A DNA stretch of 64,000 nt from Bactericera cockerelli (Eukaryota; Arthropoda; Insecta; Hemiptera; Triozidae), in contig CM044964.1 of assembly GCA_024516035.1 (NCBI GenBank), forward strand, positions 867,410 through 931,409, read 5' to 3'. This document shows positions 49,360 to 62,100 of the stretch, piece by piece; positions within the stretch are counted from its first letter, which is position 1; each line of letters starts with the position of its first letter. The notes beneath the pieces were generated by a model. It was not told where the DNA came from. It made no database searches and saw only the letters and a list, made by a program, of their open reading frames with translations. The position numbers were made by a program, and so were the translations under genes.

Positions 49360-50400
49360 CTAGATGTTTGGTAACAGAACTTATGTATCTATCAATTATG
49401 ATTATTATGAATCAAACAATTTTTTTTTTTTTTTATAGCATTATTGAATTTCCTCTATCCTAATACATAACAGCAAGTTTGGTATGTAGAAATTTGTTAT
49501 TGTTTTTCTGTAATAAATATTTCATCATTAATAATCTCATGCACAATACTGATGGCATGAGTGAATTTCAGTGCTCTAATTCCTTGTGACAGCTTTGTGG
49601 GCGGGTCAGCTCGCCTGTGTCACTTTATCTGATGATCAAGAGTAGATAGGTAATATATTATGATGTACCTGATGAAGTGATGTAGATTTTGTGGACATCT
49701 GCACTTGTGAATATCTGATATCTGATGACCGACCTCAGTAGTTTGATCGATAAGCGTTAGTGAAACGAGTTTTCAACATTAAGTTTTCAATTTTGTGATC
49801 ATGAAAAATAAGAGGGCCTTGTTACTTTATTATTATTTTAGAAAAAGACAATTATAAATCTTGTACGTAAGTATTTTGCTGGGAAAAAACGCCCAAAAAT
49901 ACTACTTTCTATTTCAATTTGTATGTAGTAGGTATGATCTTCGTAAATGTAATTATGAATGTGTATATGTATGTATTGTATTGTATTGTGTACCCATCCT
50001 TTGTCATTTATTGCATGTTGGCGTAGTTACCTTACTGTGCCAGCATGTGTAGACAGTACCTTTAAAAAGAAAGAAAAAAAAAGTATCTAATAGAGAGTAA
50101 TAATTTACCACACAATCTACACGTAGGTACTATTCGAGGTCTATACAGTTCACAGGACCACTAGTGTATAGGATAACGTCACAGTATTGTACTTGTCATA
50201 CGTGATATAATTTATGTATTTTATGTTTATATAAATTTCATTTCCAAATTGTTTGTAACTAGTGCCATAAACTAGTTTTGTGTCATTTTCAATGACAGAA
50301 GTCAATGATCCGGTATCTGACTAAATAAATAATGTGACATTAATTACTACTCGTAACTTAGGTACTCCAGTGTATGCCTATGCATTGATATTATTAAAAA
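49360..50400. other. Unique AT-rich sequence, no gene
   Basis: An A-type head relic lies at 49725-49760. Nothing else supported. Confidence 0.4.
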
Positions 50401-50404
50401 ATAT

Positions 50405-50690
50405 TAATAATAATATTCTTTAGTGGAAGGCAACCACCGGCGAGGTTAATACTCGAAGCATTTTATACCACCTAACCCTCAGAGTCTTCTCGCCCATCAG
50501 ATTGAGGCATACTACATTCATTCACAGGCTTAACCAACTCACTCACTAAATATTGGCAAATTCCAAACTCACCAACCTCTGTAGCTTGATCGATAAGGCG
50601 GCGGACTTGTAACCTGGAGGTCTTTGGTTCAAGTCTAAAGTTCGGTGAAAATTTAGCAGCTTGAGTTTCAGTAATTTTGACTTTTGTGTC
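50405..50690. mobile_element. Mosaic of SINE F tail (-), D piece and A copy (+)
   Basis: F tail reversed at 50410-50488, joined directly to a D piece 'cttctcgcccatcagattga' (50488-50515), then the A head at 50565-50635. Another F/D junction, comparable to 54245-54550. Confidence 0.6.
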
Positions 50691-50699
50691 ATGCATTTC

Positions 50700-51190
50700 G
50701 TTTGTGTTAATAATTGGTAATTTGTTCGTATCTGTAAAAAGAAGAAGAAAAAAAATCTTATATTTTGTTAATGTTTGTTTCTTGTAAATTGGTCGTGTAT
50801 CGTAAAATAAACAATACTTAACGGTATTTATTATTATTATTATTAATCAATCTTAATTGTGATGTCATCACAAAAGTGATAAACACATAGATGATGATAA
50901 AAATCCCAAACACTACACGATTTACGAATAAGAAAATTGTAAAAAGAAACTATTAGCAACCTACATACATAAATAATAGCTATGTAAACCTACATATAGA
51001 TAATAATAGCTATGTAAATTTGCCACTGTCGAGTTTAAAATACGCATTATACCCACCGGACGGTCAAAGGTCAGAATAGATGTGACGTCATACCTATGTA
51101 ATAGATCATGTACCTACAATAGATTTACAGGGTGTAACAAAAAAGTGAACCTTGAAAATGCCGTGCTGATAATATAACCCGGCCAATGTG
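50700..51190. other. Unique AT-rich sequence, no gene
   Basis: A-tail relic at 50855-50895; duplicated 'aataatagctatgtaaa' at 50970 and 51002. Confidence 0.4.
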
Positions 51191-51194
51191 TAAA

Positions 51195-51335
51195 CAATCT
51201 AGCGATCCGTGATCTGTTAATCCAATCCAACACAATGCTATCCTCCCAATTGGGTTTTAGAATGGGCTTACTGCTGGGCTCATTAGTCTCATTATTCCTT
51301 ATCGGGTAGTATAAAAAAGCGATATTATCATTATT
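51195..51335 (+). mobile_element. SINE family B body, decayed
   Basis: 'gggcttactgctgggctcat' and 'atcgggtagtataaaaaagc' + (att)n. Confidence 0.55.
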
Positions 51336-51394
51336 ATTATTATAAACCACAAAAGGTAATTATCTAAATTTTTGTAAAAAATATTACTATTGTT

Positions 51395-51575
51395 AGTATA
51401 CACTTTATTAGATATAAAAAGACGAATGTACAGTACAAATAATTATTATAACAACTAAAAAATGAAAACAATAAATATACAACAAAAAGGAAAAAACTAT
51501 ATATAAACATATGTTCTAACTAAAGGGCGGGGTTATTGCCTTGTGCAAACTTTTCCATTCAACCCTAAGATACCT
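51395..51575 (-). mobile_element. LINE 3' end, family H
   Basis: Reverse of 'acactttattagatataaaa' ... 'aaagggcggggttattgcct'. Confidence 0.6.
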
Positions 51576-51889
51576 ATTGCGTCGGCTTTCTTTTCACATC
51601 CTGTATTCCTGTATATGTAATGTCTTATCTACGCCTCTTTCGACACCAGCGCACTAGGGTCAGCCTGATCTATTTGTTTGTCTTATGCCTGTGAGACATG
51701 CCGAGTAGGATAAACAGCCGTCGGTTGAAAGCTAGGTGGTTTAGGAGTGGGTGGTTTAACGTAAACATTACACCCACACATGTAGGATACGGAAGGAAGT
51801 TTACTTCTGTGCGTCCGCAGGGTTAATACCCTCCTGAGCCTTTCATCAACATGACACTCATGGATTAGGAATCTAAATTAGAATTATTA

Positions 51890-52080
51890 ATATTATTACA
51901 GTATGCTTTATTAGGTAAGACAAAAATATATACAGTAAAATACAATAAAATTATAAAGAAAAAATAAATAGATTGATCAAAGGAACAAGAAAAAAAAAGA
52001 TAGGTAATAAAGTAAAGTTAATGTCCTACCTTTAGGGCGGGGTTCTTGCCTGTGGCAATCTCTTCCACCCAACCCTTATG
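51890..52080 (-). mobile_element. LINE 3' end, family H, unbroken
   Basis: 'gtatgctttattaggtaaga' to 'ggcaatctcttccacccaac'. It serves as the reference for the split copy at 15680-16570. Confidence 0.65.
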
Positions 52081-52286
52081 AACGGACTTGTCACTAAGAG
52101 ACGAACTATGAAACAGGGTTAGTTAATCTAAGCCGACCCTTAGATTTTATCAGCTGATCGATAGATATTTTCAACCCTTCTATTCGTAATTATGATGTCC
52201 TTAATTATTGTAGAAAGCAGTTAGGTAATTATTACTAACCAGGGCTAATTAGACCTGTACAGACCTATCATGGTTCATAAATGTGT

Positions 52287-52355
<69 letters not shown>

Positions 52356-53040
52356 AAAAAAGAGAGATAGAGAAAGACAAAAATAAAGGGTTGTATTTAA
52401 AAAAAGCTCGAAAGTTTGCAAGTGAATTGAAAATAAGTTCAAGGTAGGCTTTTTATTTCTAAAGACATTGTCGAGGGGAGGTCGAAAAAAGAAGAAGGAG
52501 AGAGAATAAATTCATTGTCAATGAATGGAATAGGAAAAGAAAGCGAAGAAGAAGAAGATAAGGAAGAAAAAGAAGAAGAAGTTGGCACAATTACCTACCT
52601 AACAATCACCCACTTATCAGGGTTTAAAATTACTATCGCAGCTTTCATCAGCACTCTACATTACTCTAGAAGCTGTCAAAGTTGTAAAAGCAGTTTCAGT
52701 CAACCTTTTAAAAAAGGAACTCGTATATATTAAAATTTTATTTCAAACTTAAGCTGGATGTAAATATTGTATATCGGCAATAAACAGAATTCTTTGTGGT
52801 TTTTGAACTTCCTGATCGGTGATCAACATTTTTTTTTTAAAATCATTTGCTTTAACATTATTGGTTATTGACACCTATTACCTTTAACCAACATTCTTTC
52901 GGTTACGAATAATGAGATTTCGAATTCATAAATGCCATTTTTTCATAACAAAATGAGCTCCTTGCGGTGAAAAAAATACCTTCCTACGTTCAAACTATGT
53001 GTGTAATTTTTTGTAAAATAATCAACACTCGTTTTTGAGA
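52081..53040. other. Unique sequence with a GA microsatellite, no gene
   Basis: (GA)n at 52291-52371; a GAA-rich stretch at 52480-52580. Confidence 0.5.
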
Positions 53041-53125
53041 GGTGATTTTCGCGAGAAGGTCGTTTCTCTGTTGTGTCCTCCTGTTCTTTAGTTTGAATTT
53101 GAGTTGAATTTGAGCCCTAGTCAAC

Positions 53126-53140
53126 ATGTTTTGCTACGAT
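53126..53140 (+). CDS. Candidate first coding exon of the sugar transporter
   Basis: CAAC-ATG TTT TGC TAC GAT followed by the strong donor GTAAGT, phase 0. The start context CAAC is good for insects. Upstream, about 53040-53125 is repeat-free and could be 5' UTR. It joins the next exon as MFCYD-ILPTT. Very short, so the call rests on signal quality and phase. Confidence 0.4.
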
Positions 53141-56100
53141 GTAAGTTCATTTCCCGAATGGTTTTTCCTAGCTTGGAAACAACATCCATGTATTGGGTTG
53201 GGTGGAAGAGATTGCCACAGGCAATAACCCCGCCTTTTAGTTAGTAGGACATGTATATCTATTTTCATCTTTTTATTTTGCATACTATCTTTCATTTGTT
53301 TATTTTCCTTAATTTTATATTGTAAATATTGTACTTTGTACTCCTAATAAATATTTAAATAATAATAATCTATACTTATAAAAGATAGTTTTACTGACTG
53401 ACTGACTCACTGATTCATCACTGTTTCTCCGAACTGGTAAGTCCTAGGAAGCTGAAATTTGGTAGGGACTGGAACCACCGGCCTCCAGGTTACAAGTCCG
53501 TCGCCTTATCGATCAAGCTACTAAGGTCGGTAATTTTTTTTTTTATAAATAGAGAAGGGGAAAAATTGCATCAAAACAGGTAAGTTCCTGTGAGCCAACG
53601 AGAAGGTTTTTTTACCGTCTAAAAACCCCTTCATTTATCAGTTCTTTTCTTATTTATGCCCTGGAACCGCCGTATGGCATTACTTCAGGGACTGAGGTCG
53701 GTAATACTCCAATATAAGAATCCAATAATAATATATTGTTCATTGTTCAGTTACCAGAAATAAACGTATCACCATTTCGACCGACTGCCAACCGGTTTCC
53801 GTTCTTGTATTCCAGATCCTACCGACCACCATCAATCAGTTGGCACTGCCGGACGGAAGTGAAGGCTACGAGATCAAATACTGCGAAACCAGGACCGTCT
53901 CCATAATAGTAAGTGGAAACCCCCGTCCCAATCGGAAGGGTTGGGTGGAAGAGATTGCTACAGGCAATACCGCCCTTTAGTAAGGACATCTGTATAATTA
54001 TATATTTTGTTTATTTTTTTCCTGTTTATATTCATTTTGTCAATGTTGTGTTTAAATTTTTACCATGGAAGAGATTGCCATAAGCAGTAACCCCACCGTT
54101 TAGTTAGGACATCTGTATAGTTAAATATTTTATCTATGTTATTAATCTTTTTTTTTTGTTTAAAGTGTTCATTACTTTTATCATTACTTTTGTTTTTATA
54201 TATTTCCTATTAATAAAGTATTGAATAATAATAATAATTCCATGAGAGTGCACTGCTAATCAAGTAATTCACGCGCTAGTCTGGTAATTCAAGTAGCGTA
54301 GAGATTCGTTGGTTCGAATGAGCTACAATCTGTTGTTTGTAAGGGGTAGGTATAGGTATACAGAATACCTTCCGGTGTGCTCGTGTTGACCCAGCACCTA
54401 AATGGGAAGTATTGTGTCACCTCTCACCCATCAGAGGGAGACATTGGTACTACTGGATGGGCAAACTACAACACAGACCACAAGAGTCTACAATAGCTCC
54501 TGTTTCATGGCTATGAAATAAAAAAGCACAGTTCTCATCTTTAAAAAAAAAAAAAAAATACAAAAACGAACTCAATACTTCCAATTTCTAATAAAAGAAA
54601 TTTGTTGATTCCTGTTTCAAATAAAAAACGACACAGCCCTCATCTTAAAAAAAATTCAAGTAGCGTATTAGGAAAGCCTTAACGCTGTAATTACATTCTT
54701 GTAAATTTTATAGTTTAAATTCTTGTAAATAAAACTACAATCTTGTAAATAGTTTAAATTTCTTCATAGTACCTGCCTTTGCCCGAAGGAATTTTCTCTT
54801 TCTAACGCACTCATTTATATTTTCTACTTTGACATACAATCACAAGATTACCTGCGCACTGATAAGCCTTCAGCATTGAGGATGAATGACATGAATGAAA
54901 AAGATGAATTCCTAAGTAGGTGTGAATAATAAATGGTCAACTTGTCAAATGTAGATCTAATTATAGGTACAGATTTTATATGAACATTGTAATGCCATTC
55001 AAATTTTATAAATATACGTACATAATAGGTAGGTAGGTAGTTTATGTTAACAGCTTAAATCAAAGAAGGTGTTAAACACTCCAGGCAATATTTTGATTTC
55101 GAATGTATGAATTCCTGGGTAGGTTAATACCTGAATTATAATAAAGTAAATAGCTTCTAATGTAGATCTAATACGTTATTCCCTATGTTTCTGATTTCAA
55201 AAATAACCTTATTATCAGCTAAGAATAGGTTCTGAACCTTAGACCTAGTTCTAATTAGGTTTTAAATGCACTGATTGGATATTTTGTTGATTCTAGGAAT
55301 ATTATACTTCAAATTTTATTCAAATACCTATGTACTATACACCAGTTATCATTTTTATATGAATCACTTTCGTGTTAATTATATCACAAGTACTCAAACT
55401 CGGTTTGATAAATCCACGCTGAAACCGGGACTTGAACCACCGACCTCCAGGTTACAAGTGTGCCACCTTATCGATCAAGCTACTGTGGTCAGCTATGTAG
55501 GACGAAGCTAATAATCAAGATCAAAATCAACCAAAATAGCTAGGTACATTAATTATTTCTTGCGCCGGTGCAATGAGCCGGTGCAAATATATTAACTTTC
55601 TGAAACAAACAACAAGCAAACCAAGCGAACACTGGAACAAACCATATTCCCAAACACTTAGGATGGTTGAGGGTTAAAGTCCAGATATCAGAGCTGTGTC
55701 AATAAGAATGAGGGGGATGAGGAAGAAAGTGCGGGGTGTTGAGTGTGAAGATGGGGCGGGAACGTTGATATTTGAAAGTCGTTAAATAAAAAATAAGATA
55801 GTCACTATCAAAAAAAAACCAAAATAGCTACTCAGAGTACTCATCCAGCGAAAATAGCACATTATTTCCTGATTTATTGAGTCCCTCATTCCCAAAAGCA
55901 CTCTCACTCTCAATATAATAATAATCACATGGTGAGGTTAATACTTAAAACATTTCTTTCCACCTAACCCTTAGAGTCTTATTATGATGTGTCACAAACT
56001 CTAGCTCAAACTCCAATATAGCTACTTTGTGTCCGATGTTTTGCAAAACGCTGCACTGAGCCCGAACAAGATAAACTTCTGCGACACAGCAAACATGTAG

Positions 56101-59100
56101 ACATTTCCCATTATCCTCAGAGCTCTATTAGAAAGATACACTCACCGTGTCATTTATTCTGTGCTAAGGAAAGATGCGTCCATTTCAATTGAGTTTTATT
56201 TTACAGGGTACAATGGGTACATGTATGAATAATAATAATTCCGTGTCCTTGAGATAGGTATTGAAACCTAATTCACGGTGGTGAGAGGATTATATGGACG
56301 CCCAAATCCAATGTCTATTAGGCTCCTTTCATGTCCATTGATTCTATTTGGTTTTAGCGTCCTGACTTGAGGTAGACAGGACGGGGGTTTTACCCTCCAT
56401 TCGCTGGGAATCGTACCAGCTACCCACATTAACCTCACCCAGCCTGGGTAGGTCCGGAATTGCCAGCCTCACATGTTCAGAGGGAACAGAATTTCCTGCG
56501 CGAAAAGTCTGCTCCAATTAACCGGGAATCGAACTCAGGATATCTGGACTACGGGCAGTAGTACCAATTATTCGACTGTGAAAAAAATGCGACCATAAGT
56601 TTCGACACTTTTTCTTCTTAACCCACATGAAATTTTCATCATCATAGGGTGGCGTCATCGTGAACGATGGTAGCCACACAGTGGAGGAGTGACTCAGCAC
56701 TTCTACCACTGTTTTTACAAGGAGGCTAATAATTGTCAAGGGCCCACAGAACCAAGCCAATGCTTGTCTACTCCCTGTTTATAGTCCCTCAATCAGACTG
56801 CTGGTCTACTCCCTGTTTATAGTAGCCCCAGCCAGACATGAAATTTTACACGATAAAAATACAAAGTCACTCGATCCCTGAGTTGATAAACTGTATTACT
56901 ACTATGTATTATTTTAAAAGTAGTTGTGCCACGGAACCGCTTTCGTATTACTTCAGGGCACTTTACCTTTACATCCATGCCATTCCAGAAACAGAAAACT
57001 CGGTCAGAATTTTCCAATCCGGCCGGGATTTGAACCCGCAACCTTCGGGTGAGCAACCATTGCTCTTAATCATTGTGCCACGGAGGTCAGCAAATTTGGT
57101 GGTTAAGTGGTTTGAACATCACATTTTGAGTTTCTACTGTTCTTTTCCCCTTTGTGTATGAATTTATCCTCGGTTATTTGAGATCTAGGACCGAATACGT
57201 TATTATATCACAATTTTAGTAGGAAGCCCAGAATTATAGACCTTTTCTTTGTTTTTAATTTTCTTACGTATTATTTGCCCATTCTGCCAATGATCGCTGC
57301 TTATATTAAAACAGCTAGTTTTTCCTCACGAGGTATGAATGTATTCCTTAGCCATACAGTATATTATACACAGATATTATCCTGTATATTATTTGCATAC
57401 ATACTGTCATAGGTCACCAGAGAGAGACAATATTAGCACTACTTGAGCAAATTATAAGAAGAGTTGACTGTTTGTGATTCCTAGTTTCCTAGAACTAGCG
57501 AGGATGCGTGACGTCACACAGGACATGTCAATCTTGCGACCTTACAGAGTGTCTCCAAAGAAGTGACACTCTCAAGTAGTAGAAATCTACCGACCATAAG
57601 AACAACTTCGAATCCCGGAGTAGTTCGATTTTTTTCGGCTCTGTACTTTGGTTGTTTCGGGGTCCACTCATAACTCGCGAGGAAAAATGAGTAGCTGTTT
57701 TAATCCGAGCAGCGACCAGTGGCGGAATTACCGGGTAAAAATAAGGAAAACAATATTCAAGGAAAATACAAAGCCCTATAGGTAATGCTGCGCCACCCAC
57801 AAATTGTGATATAATTACTAATTACACAAAGAAACATAATTGTTAATTTTGATAGCATTCTGTTAGAAATAGTTCTTGCGCACTGGAATTGAACCTACGA
57901 TTTTTCTGTTGAGCTTTCGAGACTATCAAGAGATATAAGGTCTATGAGAGACACCTATACAAAATAAACTGACCCTAAGTTTACCTAATAAAAATTTACT
58001 TATCGTTCCTCCCTTGATAATAATTTTATCGCAAATTGGCATTGTCGCATGCTATCAATTCGCACATATTATTATTACTTCTTATTGCCACTTTGACCTT
58101 ATTGCCCATATAGAGTATAGGTACTTAGCTACCTAGGTGCTGAGATCAATATCTGCAAATAGCCAAACAAGTAGCTACTTATCATCTTGCAAAATAGAAA
58201 ACATGATTATGTTGTTGTTGTTATTATATTATTTTCTGGTAATAGATCTCATTAGCTAGATCGATGTCGGTGGTTCTAGTCCCAAGTTTGGTATAAGAAA
58301 AAAATGAATGCGAGTTATGAATTGTAGATAATATTATGATTTTGATTTGTAATAATAATAGAATAATAACTCTTTATTGACAAAAATAATATTGACAAAG
58401 AGCGTGATTATTGCCTGAGGCAATCTCTGTCATCAAACCCATACGGTTACCACTTATTAGATATCAGAGGAGCAAAGTGTTACTAATGTTTTATATTGTA
58501 AAATATATATAAAAGTATGTATAATAAATGAATACCTATATAACAAACCTATTGTTGGTTTTGTTTTTGGATGAATTTTGTTCTTGTTGTCAACGATGGA
58601 ATTAATGCTGTTTTTCACTATCAACAACATGTCAATAAAGAATTTCTTAGTATTATATATTTTAGTTGTTGTTGTTATTATCACCAAATGTCACCTACAC
58701 TTTGTTAAACTGTTGACATAATGGTACTACCTGTCTTGCGTTGACAGTCTGTATAAAGCACTACTTATACTTATACACCAAATTTGTAGGAAGCATGAAG
58801 CACGTAAGTAGGTTCCATCGATTTGGCAACTGATTCGCCAGATTACCGACCACTTATCTATTACGAACTAATATGGACAAATTACCTCGAATTTGGCACT
58901 GCAAAAAAAAAATAAAAAAAAATTGGCATAGACTCTAATTGCTACAATAAACAATTTATTTTTATATTATTTTTTCTTTCGAGTAGAGGTTTTCAGTCTG
59001 AGGTACCTATAAGACCCAGGTAGGTATCTTAGTGGACAATGTTTTAACTAGTAATATTCTAATATCAACTGTTACATCTAACTCAGAACTTTGGGTTTTA

Positions 59101-62100
59101 AAAAAGCAATTAGCAAATTTTTGATAATTATTTAAAAAAGATATTCTCAAACCTTGCAAAAAATGTTCAAAAGTAAAAGAGCTCAATATAATAGGCTGAA
59201 TTTTCTAACCATTTGAAATTTCAATTAGTTCATAGTAATTTTATGAAAATACACCGTACTATAAAAACCATTCAGGTGCAATAATACTGAATAATGGACG
59301 CAGCACAGGAATTTATTTTTAGAAAAGACCCACAGAATTACCGAAATATAAAAGTTAAAACCTAATACAATAAGAAAAAACTCCGATCTTTTTTGAAAAC
59401 CACTTGGTCAATTTTACGACAGAACTAGACGATAGGTCATTAAATCTTCGCAGGTATTTCGCGAGCTCCTAATGACATGATCGTGGAGAATATTAAGCAC
59501 CTTTAATTTTTTTACGCAGATACCTAGGTCCTAAAAAAAATAAGAAGAATCAGTAATAACTAGGTATTCTCTTCTGCAATTGACCTGTATTTTTTTACGT
59601 CAAAGTTAAAATAAAACGTAAATAGGTTTATTTATTAAAAAAAAGAAGAAAATAAAATTAGTAAAAGAAAACCCAAATAATATAAAACTCCTACAATTTA
59701 TATTAAAATATTACGTTACTTCATGTGAGTACTCAGTAGGTAGATATTTCCTGGAAACAATTAATTTATTCAATAACAGACTGCTGTACCCAATGGATAA
59801 ATGGCATACTTTCATCCTATGTAAGTTGAATAATTACAAAAAAAGGGTTTTAATAATAAGCCATAATTTGATTTTCAAACTTGGTGCTTTTTTCTTCTTC
59901 TTTATTTCTAAGCAAAAAACTCTCTACTTAATTCCAGAAATAAACTCTCTACTTAATTCCAGCAATAAACTCTCCAGTTAATTCCTCCAAGTAAATTTCC
60001 CTACTCAATTCTAGCAATAAACTTTCTAATTAATTCCGGCAATAAACTCTCTACGTAATTTTTTCATGTAGATTTCCCTACTTAATTCCAGTGATAAACT
60101 CCCTACTTAATTCCAGCAATAAACTCCCAACTCAATTCCAGGAATAAAATCTCCAGTTAATTCCTCCAATTATTATTCCCTACAATCGTAAATTCCAGCA
60201 ATATACTTTCTACTTAATTCCGGCAATAAACTCTCAGCGTAATTCTTCCAAGCAGATTTCCCTACTTAATTCCAGCAAAAAACTCTCTACTTAATTCCAG
60301 AAATAAACTCTCTACTTAATTCTAGCAATAAACTCTCCAGTTAATTCCTCCAAGTAAATTTCCCTACTCAATTCTAGCAATAAACTTTCTAATTCATTCC
60401 GGCAATAAACTCTCTACGTAATTTTTTCATGTAGATTTCCCTACTTAATTCCAGTGATAAACTCCCTACTTAATTCCAGCAATAAACTCCCAACTCAATT
60501 CCAGGAATAAACTCTCCAGTTAATTCCTCCAATTATTATTCCCTACAATCGTAAATTCCAGCAATATACTTTCTACTTAATTCCGGCAATAAACTCTCAG
60601 CGTAATTCTTCCAAGCAGATTTCCCTACTTAATTCCAGCAATAAACTCTCTTCTTAATTTCAGCAATAAACTCTCTACTTATAATTCCAGCAATAAACTC
60701 TCTAGATATTTCCTCCAAGTAATTTTCCCTACTCAATTCTAGCAATAAACTTTCTACTTAATTCTAGCAATAAACTCTCTACTTAATTTTAGCAATAAAC
60801 TTTCTACTCAATTCCGGGAATAAACTCTCTAGTTAATTCTTCCAATTATTTTTCCCTACTTCTCGTAAATTCCAGCAATAAACTTTGTACTTAATTCCAG
60901 CAATAAAATTTCTACTTAATTCTAGCAATAAACTCTCCACTTAATTCTAGCAATAAACTTTCTACTTAATTCCAGCAATAAACTCTCTACGTAATTTTTC
61001 CAAGTACATTTCCCTACTTAATTCCAGCAATAAACTCCCAACTCAATTCCGGGAATAAACTCTCTAGTTAATTCTTCCAATTATTTTTCCCTACTTCTCG
61101 TAAATTCCAGCAATAAACTTTGTACTTAATTCCAGCAATAAACTTTCTACTTAACTCCAGCAATAATATTTCTACCTGATTCTAGCAATAAACTCTCCAC
61201 TTAATTCTAGCAATAAACTTTCTACTTAATTCCGGCAATAAACTCTCTACGTAATTCTTCTAAGTAGATTTCCCTACTTAATTCCAGCAATAAACTCCCA
61301 ACTCAATTCCGGGAATAAACTCTCTAGTTAATTCCTCCAATTATTTTTTCCTACTTCTCGTAAATTCTAGCAATAAACTCTCTACTGAATTCCAGCAATA
61401 AACTCTCAACTCAATTCTGGGAATAAACTCTCTAGTTAATTCCTCCAATTATTTTTCCCTACCACTCTTTAATTCCAGCAATAAACACTCTACTTAATTC
61501 CAGCGATAAACTCTCTACTTCATTCCAGCAATAAACTCTCTAGTTAATTCTTCCACGTAATTTTCCCTACTCAATTCTAGCAATAAACTTTCTACTTAAT
61601 TTCAGCAATAAACTCCCTACTTAATTCCAGCAATAAACTCTCAACTCCATTCCGGGAATAAACTCTCTAGTTAATTCCTCCAATTATTTTTTCCCTACTT
61701 CTCGTAAATTCCAGCAATAAACTCTCTAGTTAATTCCAGCACTAAACTATCTACTTAATTCCAGCAATAAAATCTCTAGTTAGTTCCTCCAATTATTATT
61801 CCCTACTTCTCGTAAATTCCAGCAATAAACTTTCTACTTAATTCCAGCAATAAACTTTCTACTTAATTCCAGCAATAAACTTTCTACTTAATTCCAGCAA
61901 TAAACTTTCTACTTAATTCCAGCAATAAACTCTCTACTTAATTCCAGCAATAAACTTTCTACTTAATTCCAGCAATAAACTCTCTACTTAATTCCAGCAA
62001 TAAACTTTCTACTTAATTCCAGGTGACCCCAGCCGTCGCCATGGCGTCTGACGAGAGAGATAACGTGGCCATGAATATGCTGCAGACCAAGGAGTCGGGC

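Noticed and set aside
52515..52733. 72-codon frame with a Glu/Lys-rich start
   Set aside because: The acidic-basic run comes from a GAA-rich simple stretch; no family or splice signals recognised.
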